Assembly (NCBI GenBank): GCA_002070185.1
Contig: MWCT01000020.1
Location: 1 to 39,081, forward strand
Length of the DNA: 39,081 nucleotides
Direction of reading: 5' to 3'
Source: a candidate division BRC1 bacterium ADurb.Bin183
GTDB lineage: Bacteria; Sumerlaeota; Sumerlaeia; MWCT01
This document shows positions 7,333 to 16,312 of the stretch, piece after piece. The notes under the pieces were generated by a model. The model was given only the letters and a program-made list of their open reading frames with translations. It was not told where the DNA came from and ran no database searches. The position numbers were made by a program, and so were the translations under genes. Within the stretch, counting starts at the first letter, position 1; every line of letters starts with the position of its first letter.

Positions 7333-8868
7333 ATGAAATTTTCTATTTTGATTGTTCTTTTGATTCTTTATGCGATGCCCCTTGCCTCCGCTCCAACAGA
7401 GGTCGTCAAACCTTATGGCAGCGAATTTGCTCTGGAGGGGAAAGCCTTCCGTTTTGTCGGCGTAAATATCCGCGGCATCTGCCATTATGGAAAAGGCGAT
7501 ATCCTGCCCTTCACAACAGCCGGACATATTGACGAAAATTTGGACGGCGCGGCTGAGATGGGCGCCAAAGTCATCCGCCTTTTTGCGCCGGTGAAATTCG
7601 CCGAACATCAGGAAAATGTCAACCGCCTCAAAAATGTCCTCGATAAAATGGAATCGCGCAAACTCAAAGCCATCATCTGCCTCACTGATTTTTACAACTC
7701 AGGCTTCTGCCCTAAAGGAGACGAAGCATATTATCTGCCGCAAACCGGCGGCTGGACGGTTCTCGATGACACTTGGTTTAAATCCGGCTATAAAATAAAT
7801 TACCTCCCCTATGTTGAGCTCGCCGTCAGCCAATTGAAAGAGCACAACGCCATCTTTGCATGGGAGATGGGAAACGAGATGACCGACCTCAAGGATCCGC
7901 AAGCCATCATTCCCTTTGCGGCGGATGTTGCCGCGCGCATCAAGGCGATAGATCCCCATCACATGGTGACAACCGGTTTCATCTCTGTGGATCACACGCA
8001 AATTGGCGAAACAAAAGGTTATCAGCTGTATGCGGACGCCAATATTGATTTCATCACCGCGCATTGTTACAATGGCGAGGACATCTACCACGCCAATAAC
8101 CGCGCCGTGCACAGCCGCCTCGGCAAACCGCTCATCCTTGAAGAATACGGCTGGTCGGCGGCGCACGGAGACCGCGCGAGCAACACACAGGCGCAGGTTG
8201 TCAAATGGTTTGACCAGCGCGCCGCCCGCGCTTTTATGGCATGGGGGTATCAGGCGCAAAGCTACGACATCGGCGACGGCGACAACGACGTGGGCATGGA
8301 TGGTTATCATCACCCGGATTACACGCAGCTCCGCGCCATATACAGCGGCAAGGCGGCGGAAATTGCGAATAATCCCATCGCCCTGCCGGCGCGTCTTTTG
8401 CCGGAGGGCGCAAATGTGGCGCGGCTTAGCACGGGCTGGAAGGCGGACAGCGTCTATGGCGCTCAATGGGGCGGCGCGAATGTTTATGACGGCGTTATCA
8501 GCGGCACAAGCAAGTGGTGCTCGCTCGGCGGCGCGCCTCCGCACTGGTTGGCGATTGATTTGGGACGGGAACGATTCGTCAACGGCATCGTGTTTCGCTT
8601 TGCCGGCGCCGGCATGGAGCTGGTGGATTATAATTTCAAATCTTTTCAGGTGCAGACAGGCGCAACGCTGGACGGTCCATGGACAACGGACCTCGCGGTT
8701 TCCAATCCCGCCCAGTTCAGTTTCTGGCGATGTCTATACGACGCGCCGAAAACCTTTCGATGCCTGCGGATTTACATCACCGATTCCGGCATTGATAATT
8801 ATTGCCGGCTCGCCGAGATAGAGGTGTATGAAAAACGCGCCGCCGCCGCCTATTGGGTTATCTATTAA
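7333..8868 (+). CDS. Secreted glycoside hydrolase family 5-like enzyme with C-terminal F5/8-type (CBM32-like) domain
   Basis: The signal peptide MKFSILIVLLILYAMPLASA supports the start at 7333; an in-frame ATG at 7285 would add 16 polar residues and lacks a ribosome-binding site. The catalytic TIM barrel (about residues 25-340) opens with FRFVGVNIRG. It has the acid/base WEMGNE with Glu182 and the nucleophile ILEEYGW with Glu271, the clan GH-A arrangement typical of GH5 mannanases and cellulases. Residues about 375-505 form a discoidin-like module: WLAIDLGRERFVNGIVFRF, then FQVQTGATLDGPWT, RCLRIYITDSG and LAEIEVYE. These are the landmarks of galactose-binding-like CBM32/F5/8 type C domains. 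It probably hydrolyses a mannan or glucan outside the cytoplasm. It converges with the GlcF-like gene after 20 nt. Confidence 0.88.
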   Translation: MKFSILIVLLILYAMPLASAPTEVVKPYGSEFALEGKAFRFVGVNIRGICHYGKGDILPFTTAGHIDENLDGAAEMGAKVIRLFAPVKFAEHQENVNRLKNVLDKMESRKLKAIICLTDFYNSGFCPKGDEAYYLPQTGGWTVLDDTWFKSGYKINYLPYVELAVSQLKEHNAIFAWEMGNEMTDLKDPQAIIPFAADVAARIKAIDPHHMVTTGFISVDHTQIGETKGYQLYADANIDFITAHCYNGEDIYHANNRAVHSRLGKPLILEEYGWSAAHGDRASNTQAQVVKWFDQRAARAFMAWGYQAQSYDIGDGDNDVGMDGYHHPDYTQLRAIYSGKAAEIANNPIALPARLLPEGANVARLSTGWKADSVYGAQWGGANVYDGVISGTSKWCSLGGAPPHWLAIDLGRERFVNGIVFRFAGAGMELVDYNFKSFQVQTGATLDGPWTTDLAVSNPAQFSFWRCLYDAPKTFRCLRIYITDSGIDNYCRLAEIEVYEKRAAAAYWVIY

Positions 8869-8888
8869 ACGACAGGCATTGGGCTGGT

Positions 8889-9974
8889 CTATCGAACTGC
8901 GCGGAAGAGCAGATCCATGATGTGATACACGGGCATGGGTTTTGCGCCCGATTTATCCGCCGCGGCGCGCGCCGCCTTTTTAAGACTTTGTTCGCAGGTG
9001 GGGCAGGCGGTCACGAGCATCTCCGCGCCTGTGGCTATCGCCTCTTCCATCCGCGCCAGCCCCAGCCGGTCGGACATGGCGGCATCCCAAGTGAGAATTC
9101 CGCCGCCCCCGCCGCAACAGCGCGAGGACTCTTTCACATGTTTCATCTCGATAATTTCGCAGCCGATTTTTTTCAAAATCTCGCGCGGTTCTTTTGTTGT
9201 CTTTGCCCCGCGGGATAAATCGCATGGGTCGTGGTATGTGATTTTAGCATTCACCGGTTTGGCGATTTTATCCGGCGCCAGACGTTCGTTAATCTCCTGC
9301 AAAACATGCCGCACCTCCCGCCCGAAAATCTTTTCAAGATGAACCTTGCACCCCGGGCAAAAGGTCAGAATGGTATTATCATTGACGGGGAACGCCTCTT
9401 TCAATTTTTCAACCTGCTTTTCGCGTTCTTCCTCGAACCCCATAACCTCAAGGGGAAATCCACAGCAGACCTCGCGTACGATGCGGGGCGAAACGCCGAG
9501 CGATTGCAACAGGCGTATATTCTTTTTTGTGCTGTTCGTGCGCGAGAGATGCTGGCAGCCGATGAAAAGCGGCGCGTCGCCTTCTTGAATCGGAAACTCA
9601 ACTTCGAGATCTGCGAAGATGTTGCCTGTGTTTCGAATGTTTTGCATGACCGCCATCTGGGATGCGGAGGTTTTCCCGCGCCGGACAAGTTCGCGCCGCG
9701 CGGCGAGGACGACATCGGGGCATTTTGTTTTGCCCGGGCAGCGCCGCCAGCAATCGCGGCACTGGGTGCATTGGAAGATGCGGTTCACGAGGTCGTCATC
9801 CGGCTCCAACTCGCCTGTGATGAGTCCGTAAGCCATCGTCATGCGCCCGCGCGGCGAGCCGGTGTCCCATCCGACATCCAAAAAAACAGGGCAGACATTC
9901 TTGCAAAATCCGCACATGGTGCAATTGAGCGTTTCGTTTTTGAGTTTTTCAAGGTCTGAATATTTCTCGCCCAT
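8889..9974 (-). CDS. GlcF-type iron-sulfur subunit of 2-hydroxyacid oxidoreductase
   Basis: A 361-residue electron-transfer subunit. Two [4Fe-4S] ferredoxin motifs are present: C18-x2-C21-x2-C24-x3-C28-P and C69-x2-C72-x2-C75-x3-C79-P. Two CCG (cysteine-rich, heterodisulfide-reductase-like) domains follow, with VCCGFP, FCPGCK, SRCCGGGGG and TACPTCE. It would accept electrons from the FAD subunit encoded just upstream: the upstream stop and this ATG share one base (TGATG), so translation is coupled. The pair matches glycolate oxidase GlcD/GlcF and D-lactate dehydrogenase of the LutA/GlcF kind; the sequence does not say which acid is used. The length is somewhat shorter than E. coli GlcF. Confidence 0.92.
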   Translation of the reverse strand: MGEKYSDLEKLKNETLNCTMCGFCKNVCPVFLDVGWDTGSPRGRMTMAYGLITGELEPDDDLVNRIFQCTQCRDCWRRCPGKTKCPDVVLAARRELVRRGKTSASQMAVMQNIRNTGNIFADLEVEFPIQEGDAPLFIGCQHLSRTNSTKKNIRLLQSLGVSPRIVREVCCGFPLEVMGFEEEREKQVEKLKEAFPVNDNTILTFCPGCKVHLEKIFGREVRHVLQEINERLAPDKIAKPVNAKITYHDPCDLSRGAKTTKEPREILKKIGCEIIEMKHVKESSRCCGGGGGILTWDAAMSDRLGLARMEEAIATGAEMLVTACPTCEQSLKKAARAAADKSGAKPMPVYHIMDLLFRAVR

Positions 9975-11437
9975 CAGTTGGCTTTTTCCTTTCCGGCTAA
10001 TTGGACGGGGTAGCGCAGGTTGTGCAGAAAGCTTTTATCCCAGTCGAATATTTTATACGGATTGAGTATATTATTCGGGTCGAGGGCGCGTTTGATGGCT
10101 CGCATGAAGGGGATGGAATCGGCGCGCTCGATGAAGAAATATTCCGCTTTGCTGATGGCAACGCCGTGCTCGCCCGTGACTGTTCCGCCGAGCCGGAGAA
10201 CAAGGTCGTATATTTCGCGGACGGCTTTTTCCGCCTGATGCCAGTGGTCCGGGTTTTCGGTATCCAGCAAGACTTTTGTGTGGAGATTGCCGTCGCCCGC
10301 ATGACCGTATGGCGGGATGTAGATATCGTATTTATCCTGAATCTCAAGAAAACCCTTCACGGCATCCGGCACTTTGGAAATCGGCACAGCCATATCGTCC
10401 GCCAGCATGATGGTGGAAAACTCCGGCTTGAGAACGGAGAGCGAGGCAAGCATCTGTTTGCGCCCTTTCCAGAGTTCTTCAATGCGTTTGGGGTCTTCCG
10501 TGAAATCGAGGAAGAAGGCTTTGTTCTTTTCGCAAATTTCTTTCACCTTGCGAATTTCATCTTTCACTTGTTCGGGATGACCGTCGCAAGCAATGAGCAG
10601 GAAGCCGCCGCATTCCGGCAGCCCCAGCCCTGTGGCTTTATTGACCGCTTTGACGCATATATCGCTCATGATTTCCAGCTGCGCGGGAAAGATGGGCGCG
10701 GCGATGATGTCGGAGACTGTCTGCCCCGCTTCCACAAGTTCTTTGAAGGCGGCAATGCAGGCGGCGGTCTTTTCGGGCAGCGGCGCCATCTTTAGCGTAA
10801 TCTCCGTGATGATGCCGAGCGTGCCTTCCATCCCGATGAAGAGTTTTTCCATCTGATAACCGCTGGCGTTTTTCAACGTGCGCGTGCCAAAGCGGACAAT
10901 TTCTCCGGTGGGCATGACCGCTTGCATTCCCAAAACATAATCGCGCATAGCGCCGTATTTGAGCGCTTTATCGCCGGAGGCGTTCGTCGCCGCCATCCCG
11001 CCGATGGTCGCCGCCTCGCTGCTGGCGGGTCCGGGGATAAAGAAGCGATATTTTTTTAAGGCGGCGTTCAGGTCATCGCAAACAACGCCGGGCTCCGCCA
11101 CGCAAAGAAGGTCGCCGGGGTTGATTTCTTTGATGCGATTCATACCTTGCAAATCGAGCACAACGCCTCCTGCGATGGGGATGGCATGCCCGCAAAGCGC
11201 GGTTCCCGCGCCGCGCGGCACAACGGCAAAATTGCGCTCGTTGGCGAGTTTCAAGATTTGCGAAATTTCCTCCGCCGTGCGAGGGCGCACCACTGCATCG
11301 GGAATGTTGCAGTGCATTCCCGCATCAAACCCATACACATAAAGGTCCGCCTTTGCCGTGCGGATGCGTTCATCGCCCACAATGGCGCGGATGGCGTTGA
11401 TGCTGTCCGCCCCCGCCCTCTTTTCCGCTAACTCCAT
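9974..11437 (-). CDS. GlcD-type FAD-binding 2-hydroxyacid (glycolate or D-lactate) dehydrogenase
   Basis: A FAD flavoprotein of the vanillyl-alcohol-oxidase fold. The N-terminal FAD_binding_4 domain shows VVRPRTAEEISQILKLANE, VVPRGAGTALCGHA and ASSEAATIGGMAATNASGDK. The C-terminal FAD-oxidase domain shows GHAGDGNLHTKVL and GGTVTGEHGVAISKAEY, whose histidines contact substrate in the family. The ATG at 11437 is preceded by AGGAGG at 5 nt, which rules for it over a TTG one codon upstream. With the GlcF-like gene it forms a two-gene operon. A separate GlcE-like subunit is absent, as in many D-lactate dehydrogenase (Dld-II-like) pairs. Confidence 0.92.
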   Translation of the reverse strand: MELAEKRAGADSINAIRAIVGDERIRTAKADLYVYGFDAGMHCNIPDAVVRPRTAEEISQILKLANERNFAVVPRGAGTALCGHAIPIAGGVVLDLQGMNRIKEINPGDLLCVAEPGVVCDDLNAALKKYRFFIPGPASSEAATIGGMAATNASGDKALKYGAMRDYVLGMQAVMPTGEIVRFGTRTLKNASGYQMEKLFIGMEGTLGIITEITLKMAPLPEKTAACIAAFKELVEAGQTVSDIIAAPIFPAQLEIMSDICVKAVNKATGLGLPECGGFLLIACDGHPEQVKDEIRKVKEICEKNKAFFLDFTEDPKRIEELWKGRKQMLASLSVLKPEFSTIMLADDMAVPISKVPDAVKGFLEIQDKYDIYIPPYGHAGDGNLHTKVLLDTENPDHWHQAEKAVREIYDLVLRLGGTVTGEHGVAISKAEYFFIERADSIPFMRAIKRALDPNNILNPYKIFDWDKSFLHNLRYPVQLAGKEKAN

Positions 11438-11599
11438 CAAGCCCTCCTAAAAACACCCGCGCCTTTTCAGCGCTATCATGGATGGTTTCCTTCCACTCCC
11501 CGCCGACCGCCGTCAACCTCAAAAAAACATCCCCTCAATCGCCTCATTAATAAGATTATTGTTGCCGTATTCAAACGGTCGGGAATAGAAATAAATGCC

Positions 11600-14095
11600 A
11601 TGTTTCAAAAGCGTTATTCCAAATCAACGGCAGCGATTCTTTTGCCCATTGCGGCGGCTTTTCTCCTTGCGCTGCTCTTTGCGGGCAATGCGTTTTTGAA
11701 AACAGACGGGCAAACATATCTTCCGCTCGACGACCCTTATATCTTTTTTGCTTATGCGCGCAATGCGGCGCATGGGAATTTTTTCCGATATAATGCGGAG
11801 GATAGCCCCAGCCTCGGCGTGACATCGCTTCTTTATTACGCCGTCTGCTCCGCCGGTTATCTGATTGGATTTCGCGGCAGCGCCATCGTCTGGTTTTCGC
11901 ACCTTTTAGGCGCGGCGTTTCTTGCGGCGAGTCTGATTGTTGCTTTAAGATTTTTTCAGAAACAGCAATTTGGCGCGCCGTTTCTTGCCGCGCTCCTGAC
12001 TCTTTGCTTTGGCAAAATTCTCTGGGGATTTTTTTGCGGGATGGAAATACAGCTCCACGCCTTTTTATTGCTGAGCGCCGCCATCGCATTCATCGAAGAA
12101 AAGCGCAAGCCCCTCCTCTGGACGCTGGCGTTGCTCGCTCTGACGCGTCCGGAGGGTTTTCTTCTTGCCGCGCTCATCTGCCTTTATCAATTTTTGGAAA
12201 ACGGGCGGCGGGATAAGGTTTCAAATTTTTTGCAAGTATTTGCGCCTGTCCTCATAGCCGCGCTCATTTACGGGTTGGCATTTTTATACACCGGTCAATT
12301 CTTCGGCACTGCCAAACAAAAAATCTCCCTCTTTTCTGCGGATTCGGGGCTCGGCGTTCTCATGATGCGGACAAACGAAAATTACAGCGCGCTGCTGCGT
12401 TTCCTTTGGGCTTACGGCACGGGATTTCTTGCCCTGACGCCTTTTATCTTTTTGGCAATGTTCCATCTGCGCGGTCGCGAGTGGATTCTTCCCGCGTTAT
12501 TTTTTTATGGGTTTTTCATAGAGGGTTTTATAGCTTTTGGCATGTGGCATCATCAGCGCTACTTCATTCCGTATCTGCCGTTGGGAATGATGATGATGGT
12601 TTTGGGACTTGAGCGGGCGCTGGAGCAAAAACCGCCGCTTTTAAAAATCGCGCGCGCCGCCCTTGCTCTTTTTTTTCTATGGAGCATTTTTTACTGGGCG
12701 GATATTTATGGCGATAACTGCCTTGATGCCAAATGGGCGAACGGGCGCCATATCGAATTTGCCAACGAAAATCTCAAATCCCCCGCCATCCTTTTGGTTT
12801 CCGATGCCGGACTTTTCAAATACGCAACAAACCATTATGTGCTGGATTACTTCGGGCTGGGGACGCCGCGCCTGAACGCTCCAAACCGCATGGGCGGAAC
12901 AGGGTGCGTTTACGAGGAACTGCGCCGATTCCTCGCCGAGGAGATTCCGCCTGATTACAAAAACCGCCCCGTTTATTCCTTCGCCTACTGGGCTTTCGGC
13001 GGAGCCCTCATGGAAAAAGCGGCGAGCTGGGAGCCGGCGGAGTTTCTCGAATACGCGCAGCCGGGCGACCTTGTGCTCATGGCGGGTTATGACGACGGCA
13101 ATCTTGCGCTCGATGATAAATTCACATCCGCCCTGCAAGAGTTAAAACTGGATTGGCGCGCCGCTATTGACGACGCATCCAGCGCAACGCTCGTTGTCGG
13201 ATATGCCCTCATAGGCGGCGACTTCGCCACTACAAAAATCATCAGCCTTGAAAAACCGGATGCTGCGTCCATCTCCCTTGAAATCCCCGCCGCTTTATCG
13301 GGCGGAAAATTTCTGCGCCTCTCCGTCCGCCCAACTAACACCGGCTGGCAGCCATACATCGAAAGCGCGCACGATTACCTTGTCCGCCCGACCCGCCCGT
13401 TTCAGTTTGTCCTTTGGAGCCCCGCCGCTGGAAAGATCCGCCATCTGCTCAGCTATCGCTCAAAGGAAGAGGGCGCCGGCGTCAGCGAATTTCCGATGGC
13501 ATGGGTTCCTTTCCACGACTTTTTTGGATTTCGCCACCAGCTCGGCGACGACAAGGTTTTTGGCTTTATGATGAATCCCGCTGTGTATGATGGGAGCATG
13601 AATCCCGACCGTCCGGGCGCGATGGCGGACGTTCCGCCGAATGACCGCTTCACAACCTCGTGCCTGAATATCGCCGATTTGAAATCTGAGGCGGCGCTCG
13701 ATTTCCGCTGGCGAGCCATGTGCAAGGAACGCCAATGCATGAGCATGGTCGAGCGGCGATACGAACCCGACGGCGCGTTCATCTGGGATGGCGGACGCAG
13801 CATCACAGGGGAATGCTCGTTTCGATTCAAAGGACGCGCGGGGCAGCCTCTTTACATTCTCGGACGTTTCGGCATGGTGGCGCCGTTGCGTTTGCGCGTT
13901 CTTATCAATGGAAGCCAGACGGAGAATCCATGGTTTTTGGATGCGGGAGATTTCAAAAAATGGCAGTATGCGAGCTGCTTAATTCCGGCGGATATGATAA
14001 CCGGCGATGACCGCATCGCCCTGAGCGTGATGCCCGCTGAATATCCCCATCTGAATATTTACCGATTCTGGTTGTTTCAGCCAGATGGGGAATGA
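11600..14095 (+). CDS. GT-C fold integral membrane glycosyltransferase-like protein with large C-terminal extracytoplasmic region
   Basis: The 831-residue protein begins with a membrane helix (residues about 12-30). The first extracytoplasmic loop carries LPLDDPYIFFAYARNAAHG, with Asp44-Asp45 at the place of the DD/DE catalytic motif of GT-C polyprenyl-phosphate-sugar transferases (PMT/GT39, GT87 and relatives). About ten hydrophobic segments follow to residue about 370. The remaining ~450 residues are soluble and rich in beta-strand, with ALDFRWRAM, FRFKGRAGQPLYILGRFG and LRLRVLINGSQ. The likely role is transferring a lipid-linked sugar to an envelope glycan or glycoprotein. The start has no strong ribosome-binding site. 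It converges with the GT-B gene, 8 nt apart. Confidence 0.75.
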   Translation: MFQKRYSKSTAAILLPIAAAFLLALLFAGNAFLKTDGQTYLPLDDPYIFFAYARNAAHGNFFRYNAEDSPSLGVTSLLYYAVCSAGYLIGFRGSAIVWFSHLLGAAFLAASLIVALRFFQKQQFGAPFLAALLTLCFGKILWGFFCGMEIQLHAFLLLSAAIAFIEEKRKPLLWTLALLALTRPEGFLLAALICLYQFLENGRRDKVSNFLQVFAPVLIAALIYGLAFLYTGQFFGTAKQKISLFSADSGLGVLMMRTNENYSALLRFLWAYGTGFLALTPFIFLAMFHLRGREWILPALFFYGFFIEGFIAFGMWHHQRYFIPYLPLGMMMMVLGLERALEQKPPLLKIARAALALFFLWSIFYWADIYGDNCLDAKWANGRHIEFANENLKSPAILLVSDAGLFKYATNHYVLDYFGLGTPRLNAPNRMGGTGCVYEELRRFLAEEIPPDYKNRPVYSFAYWAFGGALMEKAASWEPAEFLEYAQPGDLVLMAGYDDGNLALDDKFTSALQELKLDWRAAIDDASSATLVVGYALIGGDFATTKIISLEKPDAASISLEIPAALSGGKFLRLSVRPTNTGWQPYIESAHDYLVRPTRPFQFVLWSPAAGKIRHLLSYRSKEEGAGVSEFPMAWVPFHDFFGFRHQLGDDKVFGFMMNPAVYDGSMNPDRPGAMADVPPNDRFTTSCLNIADLKSEAALDFRWRAMCKERQCMSMVERRYEPDGAFIWDGGRSITGECSFRFKGRAGQPLYILGRFGMVAPLRLRVLINGSQTENPWFLDAGDFKKWQYASCLIPADMITGDDRIALSVMPAEYPHLNIYRFWLFQPDGE

Positions 14096-14103
14096 CGCCG
14101 TTT

Positions 14104-15582
14104 TTATGGCTTTTTGAACAAACCTTTCGCGGCTTTTAGCAATTGATAAAAGGGGTTCGCTCTAATGTTGTCGAGGACTCTTTTTTCGCCGGTCAAAAAT
14201 TCTATCTGCCTCCGGCTGGATTCGTAATCCATTGCTAGTTCGATTTCATTCAGATACGCAGGCTCAATAACAACCCCTTTATCATCCTTCAAAGGCTCCC
14301 GCTTGGCGCGCTCTTTGATGTCCGGAGCGCGCTCGGGCTTTGCAAGCCAATCCAAAAGCGGTTTTACCGTTCGCTCATAATTGAATTGTTCGAGGACATA
14401 CCTGCGCCCCGCCTCTCCCGCCTGACGAAGCGTTTCCGTTTCTGAAGCAAGACGCTCGAGCAAATTTGGAAGCGGCTCAGCATTTTCAGCGCCCAACGAC
14501 GCCCCCTTCATCGCAAACGGAAAAACCAGATTCTCCCGCGCCAACCGCAAGGAAATCTCTGATAGCGCCGTGGTCGCAACAGGCAGCCCATGCGCCAGAA
14601 ACTGGACTATTCTGTTGCGGCTTCCCAAAACGCCCTCATAAGTGAAGCGGTCGCAATTAATCCCCAGATTGCTTTCCGCATAATAGCGCGGCGCATCTTG
14701 AAACGGCACCCACCCCATCAAGAGGAAACGCTCTTTGAACGGCGAATTTTCCGCTTTGAGGCAGAAGTCTTTGTATAATTTTTCATTATAACCTTTTGTC
14801 CCGCCGCCGATGGAGAGGAAATATAGATTTGGCAAACGCTTCATCGCCTCCTCTATACCCTCAAAAAGATGGTCAGGATCCATCCACGTGTTGTAGGAGC
14901 CGCTGAAACAAACAACAAAAGCATCGGCTGGGACGCGCTTGCCTCTGACAAGGTTCTCATCAAAAGACGCCGACGGCGCCTCCTCCACACCGCAAGGAAT
15001 CGAATAGACCAGCGGGCAACCCGCATTCTCATAACCAAGACGACCCAGCAACGCCAGCTGCCCTACAATAGCGTGGCTCTGCGCATCCGAAAGGGCGGAA
15101 AATCTATCCGCATGAATAAGAACGGCGTGATAAAGCCGCCACACGCCGAAGAGTTCCTCCGCCGTGCGCTCGCATCCATAAACTTCCGCCTTTGCCTGAA
15201 TCTCCGTTATCGGATCCCCAAAACAGTCTGCCCAGACCGGCGCCATATCCCGCGCCAGAATAGCCGTATAATTGGGAAGGACGGATGCCGCCCCCACAAT
15301 AGCATCCGGCTTAAAATCCTGAACCAGCGACCGCATCCTTTGCGAATTGGTATAGGCTTCAAAAGAAAAATTATACACATTCAAATTGGGATACGGCGCG
15401 GAGATAATAGCATCGCCAGCCTTTTCAGGATAGAGCCCCTCCGTGCGGAGACATAGCGCCCGCACTTTGTGCCCCGCATCGCAAACAGGTTTTATAAGCT
15501 GCCACGTCCGAATGCCCGGACCCTGCGCCGGAAGATCCCCCTCACAAGGCATGGGACACGAACCAAAAAATAAGACGCGCAT
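14104..15582 (-). CDS. GT-B glycosyltransferase (GT4-like)
   Basis: The 492-residue protein has an N-terminal Rossmann half starting MRVLFFGSCPMP with GPGIRTWQL (the acceptor-side glycine loop). A C-terminal donor-binding half shows FVVCFSGSYNTWMDPDHLFE, YFLSIGGGTKGYNE, GWVPFQDAPRYYAESNLGIN and RNRIVQFLAHGLPVATT. The last is the place of the family's E-x7-E-type donor motif, but the usual acidic residues are not obvious. A C-terminal extension (KERAKREPLKDDKG to the end) is an amphipathic or basic tail, perhaps for membrane association. It is downstream of, and directly abutting (TAAATG), the 173-residue gene, so the two are one operon. It likely acts in polysaccharide or lipopolysaccharide assembly. 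Confidence 0.85.
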   Translation of the reverse strand: MRVLFFGSCPMPCEGDLPAQGPGIRTWQLIKPVCDAGHKVRALCLRTEGLYPEKAGDAIISAPYPNLNVYNFSFEAYTNSQRMRSLVQDFKPDAIVGAASVLPNYTAILARDMAPVWADCFGDPITEIQAKAEVYGCERTAEELFGVWRLYHAVLIHADRFSALSDAQSHAIVGQLALLGRLGYENAGCPLVYSIPCGVEEAPSASFDENLVRGKRVPADAFVVCFSGSYNTWMDPDHLFEGIEEAMKRLPNLYFLSIGGGTKGYNEKLYKDFCLKAENSPFKERFLLMGWVPFQDAPRYYAESNLGINCDRFTYEGVLGSRNRIVQFLAHGLPVATTALSEISLRLARENLVFPFAMKGASLGAENAEPLPNLLERLASETETLRQAGEAGRRYVLEQFNYERTVKPLLDWLAKPERAPDIKERAKREPLKDDKGVVIEPAYLNEIELAMDYESSRRQIEFLTGEKRVLDNIRANPFYQLLKAAKGLFKKP

Positions 15583-16104
15583 TTATTTTTCCTTTTTCGA
15601 AGAATCGAATCGAACGCTGGCGACATGAACGCCCATCTCGCGAAAATCGCCGTTTCTCAGATAATCATTCGGGATGAATGGATTTTTTATTATCCAACAA
15701 AAACGCCGGAGTCCGGCGGGCGCGGGCGGCAAAGGAAAACGCCGCAGAACCCAGTTTTCGGAATCAAGTGCAAATTCACCCAGCGATTTTTTTTCGCAAA
15801 AAAGCTCGCCGCGCAGAACGCCGCAAAGCGTGGCGCTGGCGCAGATGAGCGCCGTAATCTCGCCAGTGCCCGCGGGAAGATTGAGCGCAAACTCCGCCTC
15901 CCTTCCCGTGGGACGATAAAGAAACCCGAAGCGCCCGTCCAGCGCGCGCTCATGCCAACCCCTGCCGCACAAAAGATGGTCGTTCACCCCCGCCACCAGC
16001 GCGCAGAAGAGATTCCCGCTTTCATCTAATTTCAAGCTATTCACAGCTATAAAAGATACCCTTGTCTGCGGTGTTTTCGTCAAGAAGGAAAAGAGCGCCT
16101 TCAT
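15583..16104 (-). CDS. Small beta-rich protein of unknown function, coupled to a glycosyltransferase
   Basis: I do not recognise a named family. The 173 residues have no signal peptide and alternate short hydrophobic strands. The central CGRGWHERALDGRFGFLYRPTG, then EAEFALNLPAG, resembles the strand pattern of jelly-roll/galactose-binding-like domains that accompany glycan enzymes. The C-terminal part has FIPNDYLRNGDFREMGVHVA. Its stop codon touches the start of the glycosyltransferase, which supports a joint role in glycan synthesis. No ribosome-binding site is visible before the ATG at 16104, so the start is uncertain. The frame continues open upstream through the tandem 15-bp repeat but with no start codon. 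Confidence 0.6.
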   Translation of the reverse strand: MKALFSFLTKTPQTRVSFIAVNSLKLDESGNLFCALVAGVNDHLLCGRGWHERALDGRFGFLYRPTGREAEFALNLPAGTGEITALICASATLCGVLRGELFCEKKSLGEFALDSENWVLRRFPLPPAPAGLRRFCWIIKNPFIPNDYLRNGDFREMGVHVASVRFDSSKKEK

Positions 16105-16138
16105 GACGCGTTCGCGAATATTAACGAAATACCGTGAT

Positions 16139-16168
16139 TGACCCCAAAAATTTTGACCCCAAAAATTT
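16139..16168. repeat. Two perfect tandem copies of a 15-bp unit (TGACCCCAAAAATTT)
   Basis: Copies at 16139-16153 and 16154-16168 are identical. The second copy also forms an imperfect palindrome with the following GGGG (CCCCAAA, AA, TTTGGGG at 16157-16172). It lies in the gap between the divergent small beta-rich gene and hsdR. It may be a dispersed genomic repeat, an operator, or the scar of an inserted element at the left edge of the restriction island; the sequence alone does not decide. Confidence 0.75.
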
Positions 16169-16312
16169 GGGGCGGGAGTATCGCCGTCTGCGCCATGCCC
16201 AATAGCGCTATCGGGACGCGCTGCGCCTTCCCCGTGCGGAGTTTTTTATGACTTGACGGCAAGGCTAACTTTATCGCAATAAATTTTCATCTTCTATTAA
16301 AGATGGGATTAA

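Noticed and set aside
10001..10795. Open frame antisense to the GlcD-type gene
   Set aside because: The opposite strand encodes clear FAD-oxidase motifs throughout; the antisense product has no family features.
16157..16172. Rho-independent terminator at CCCCAAA/TTTGGGG
   Set aside because: The stem is only 7 pairs, has a 2-nt loop that could not close, lacks a T tract, and lies upstream of the starts of both flanking genes.
16180..16260. Remnant of a Y1-type (REP-associated) transposase or other insertion sequence
   Set aside because: Short translated fragments gave no recognisable transposase motif and no terminal inverted repeats were found.
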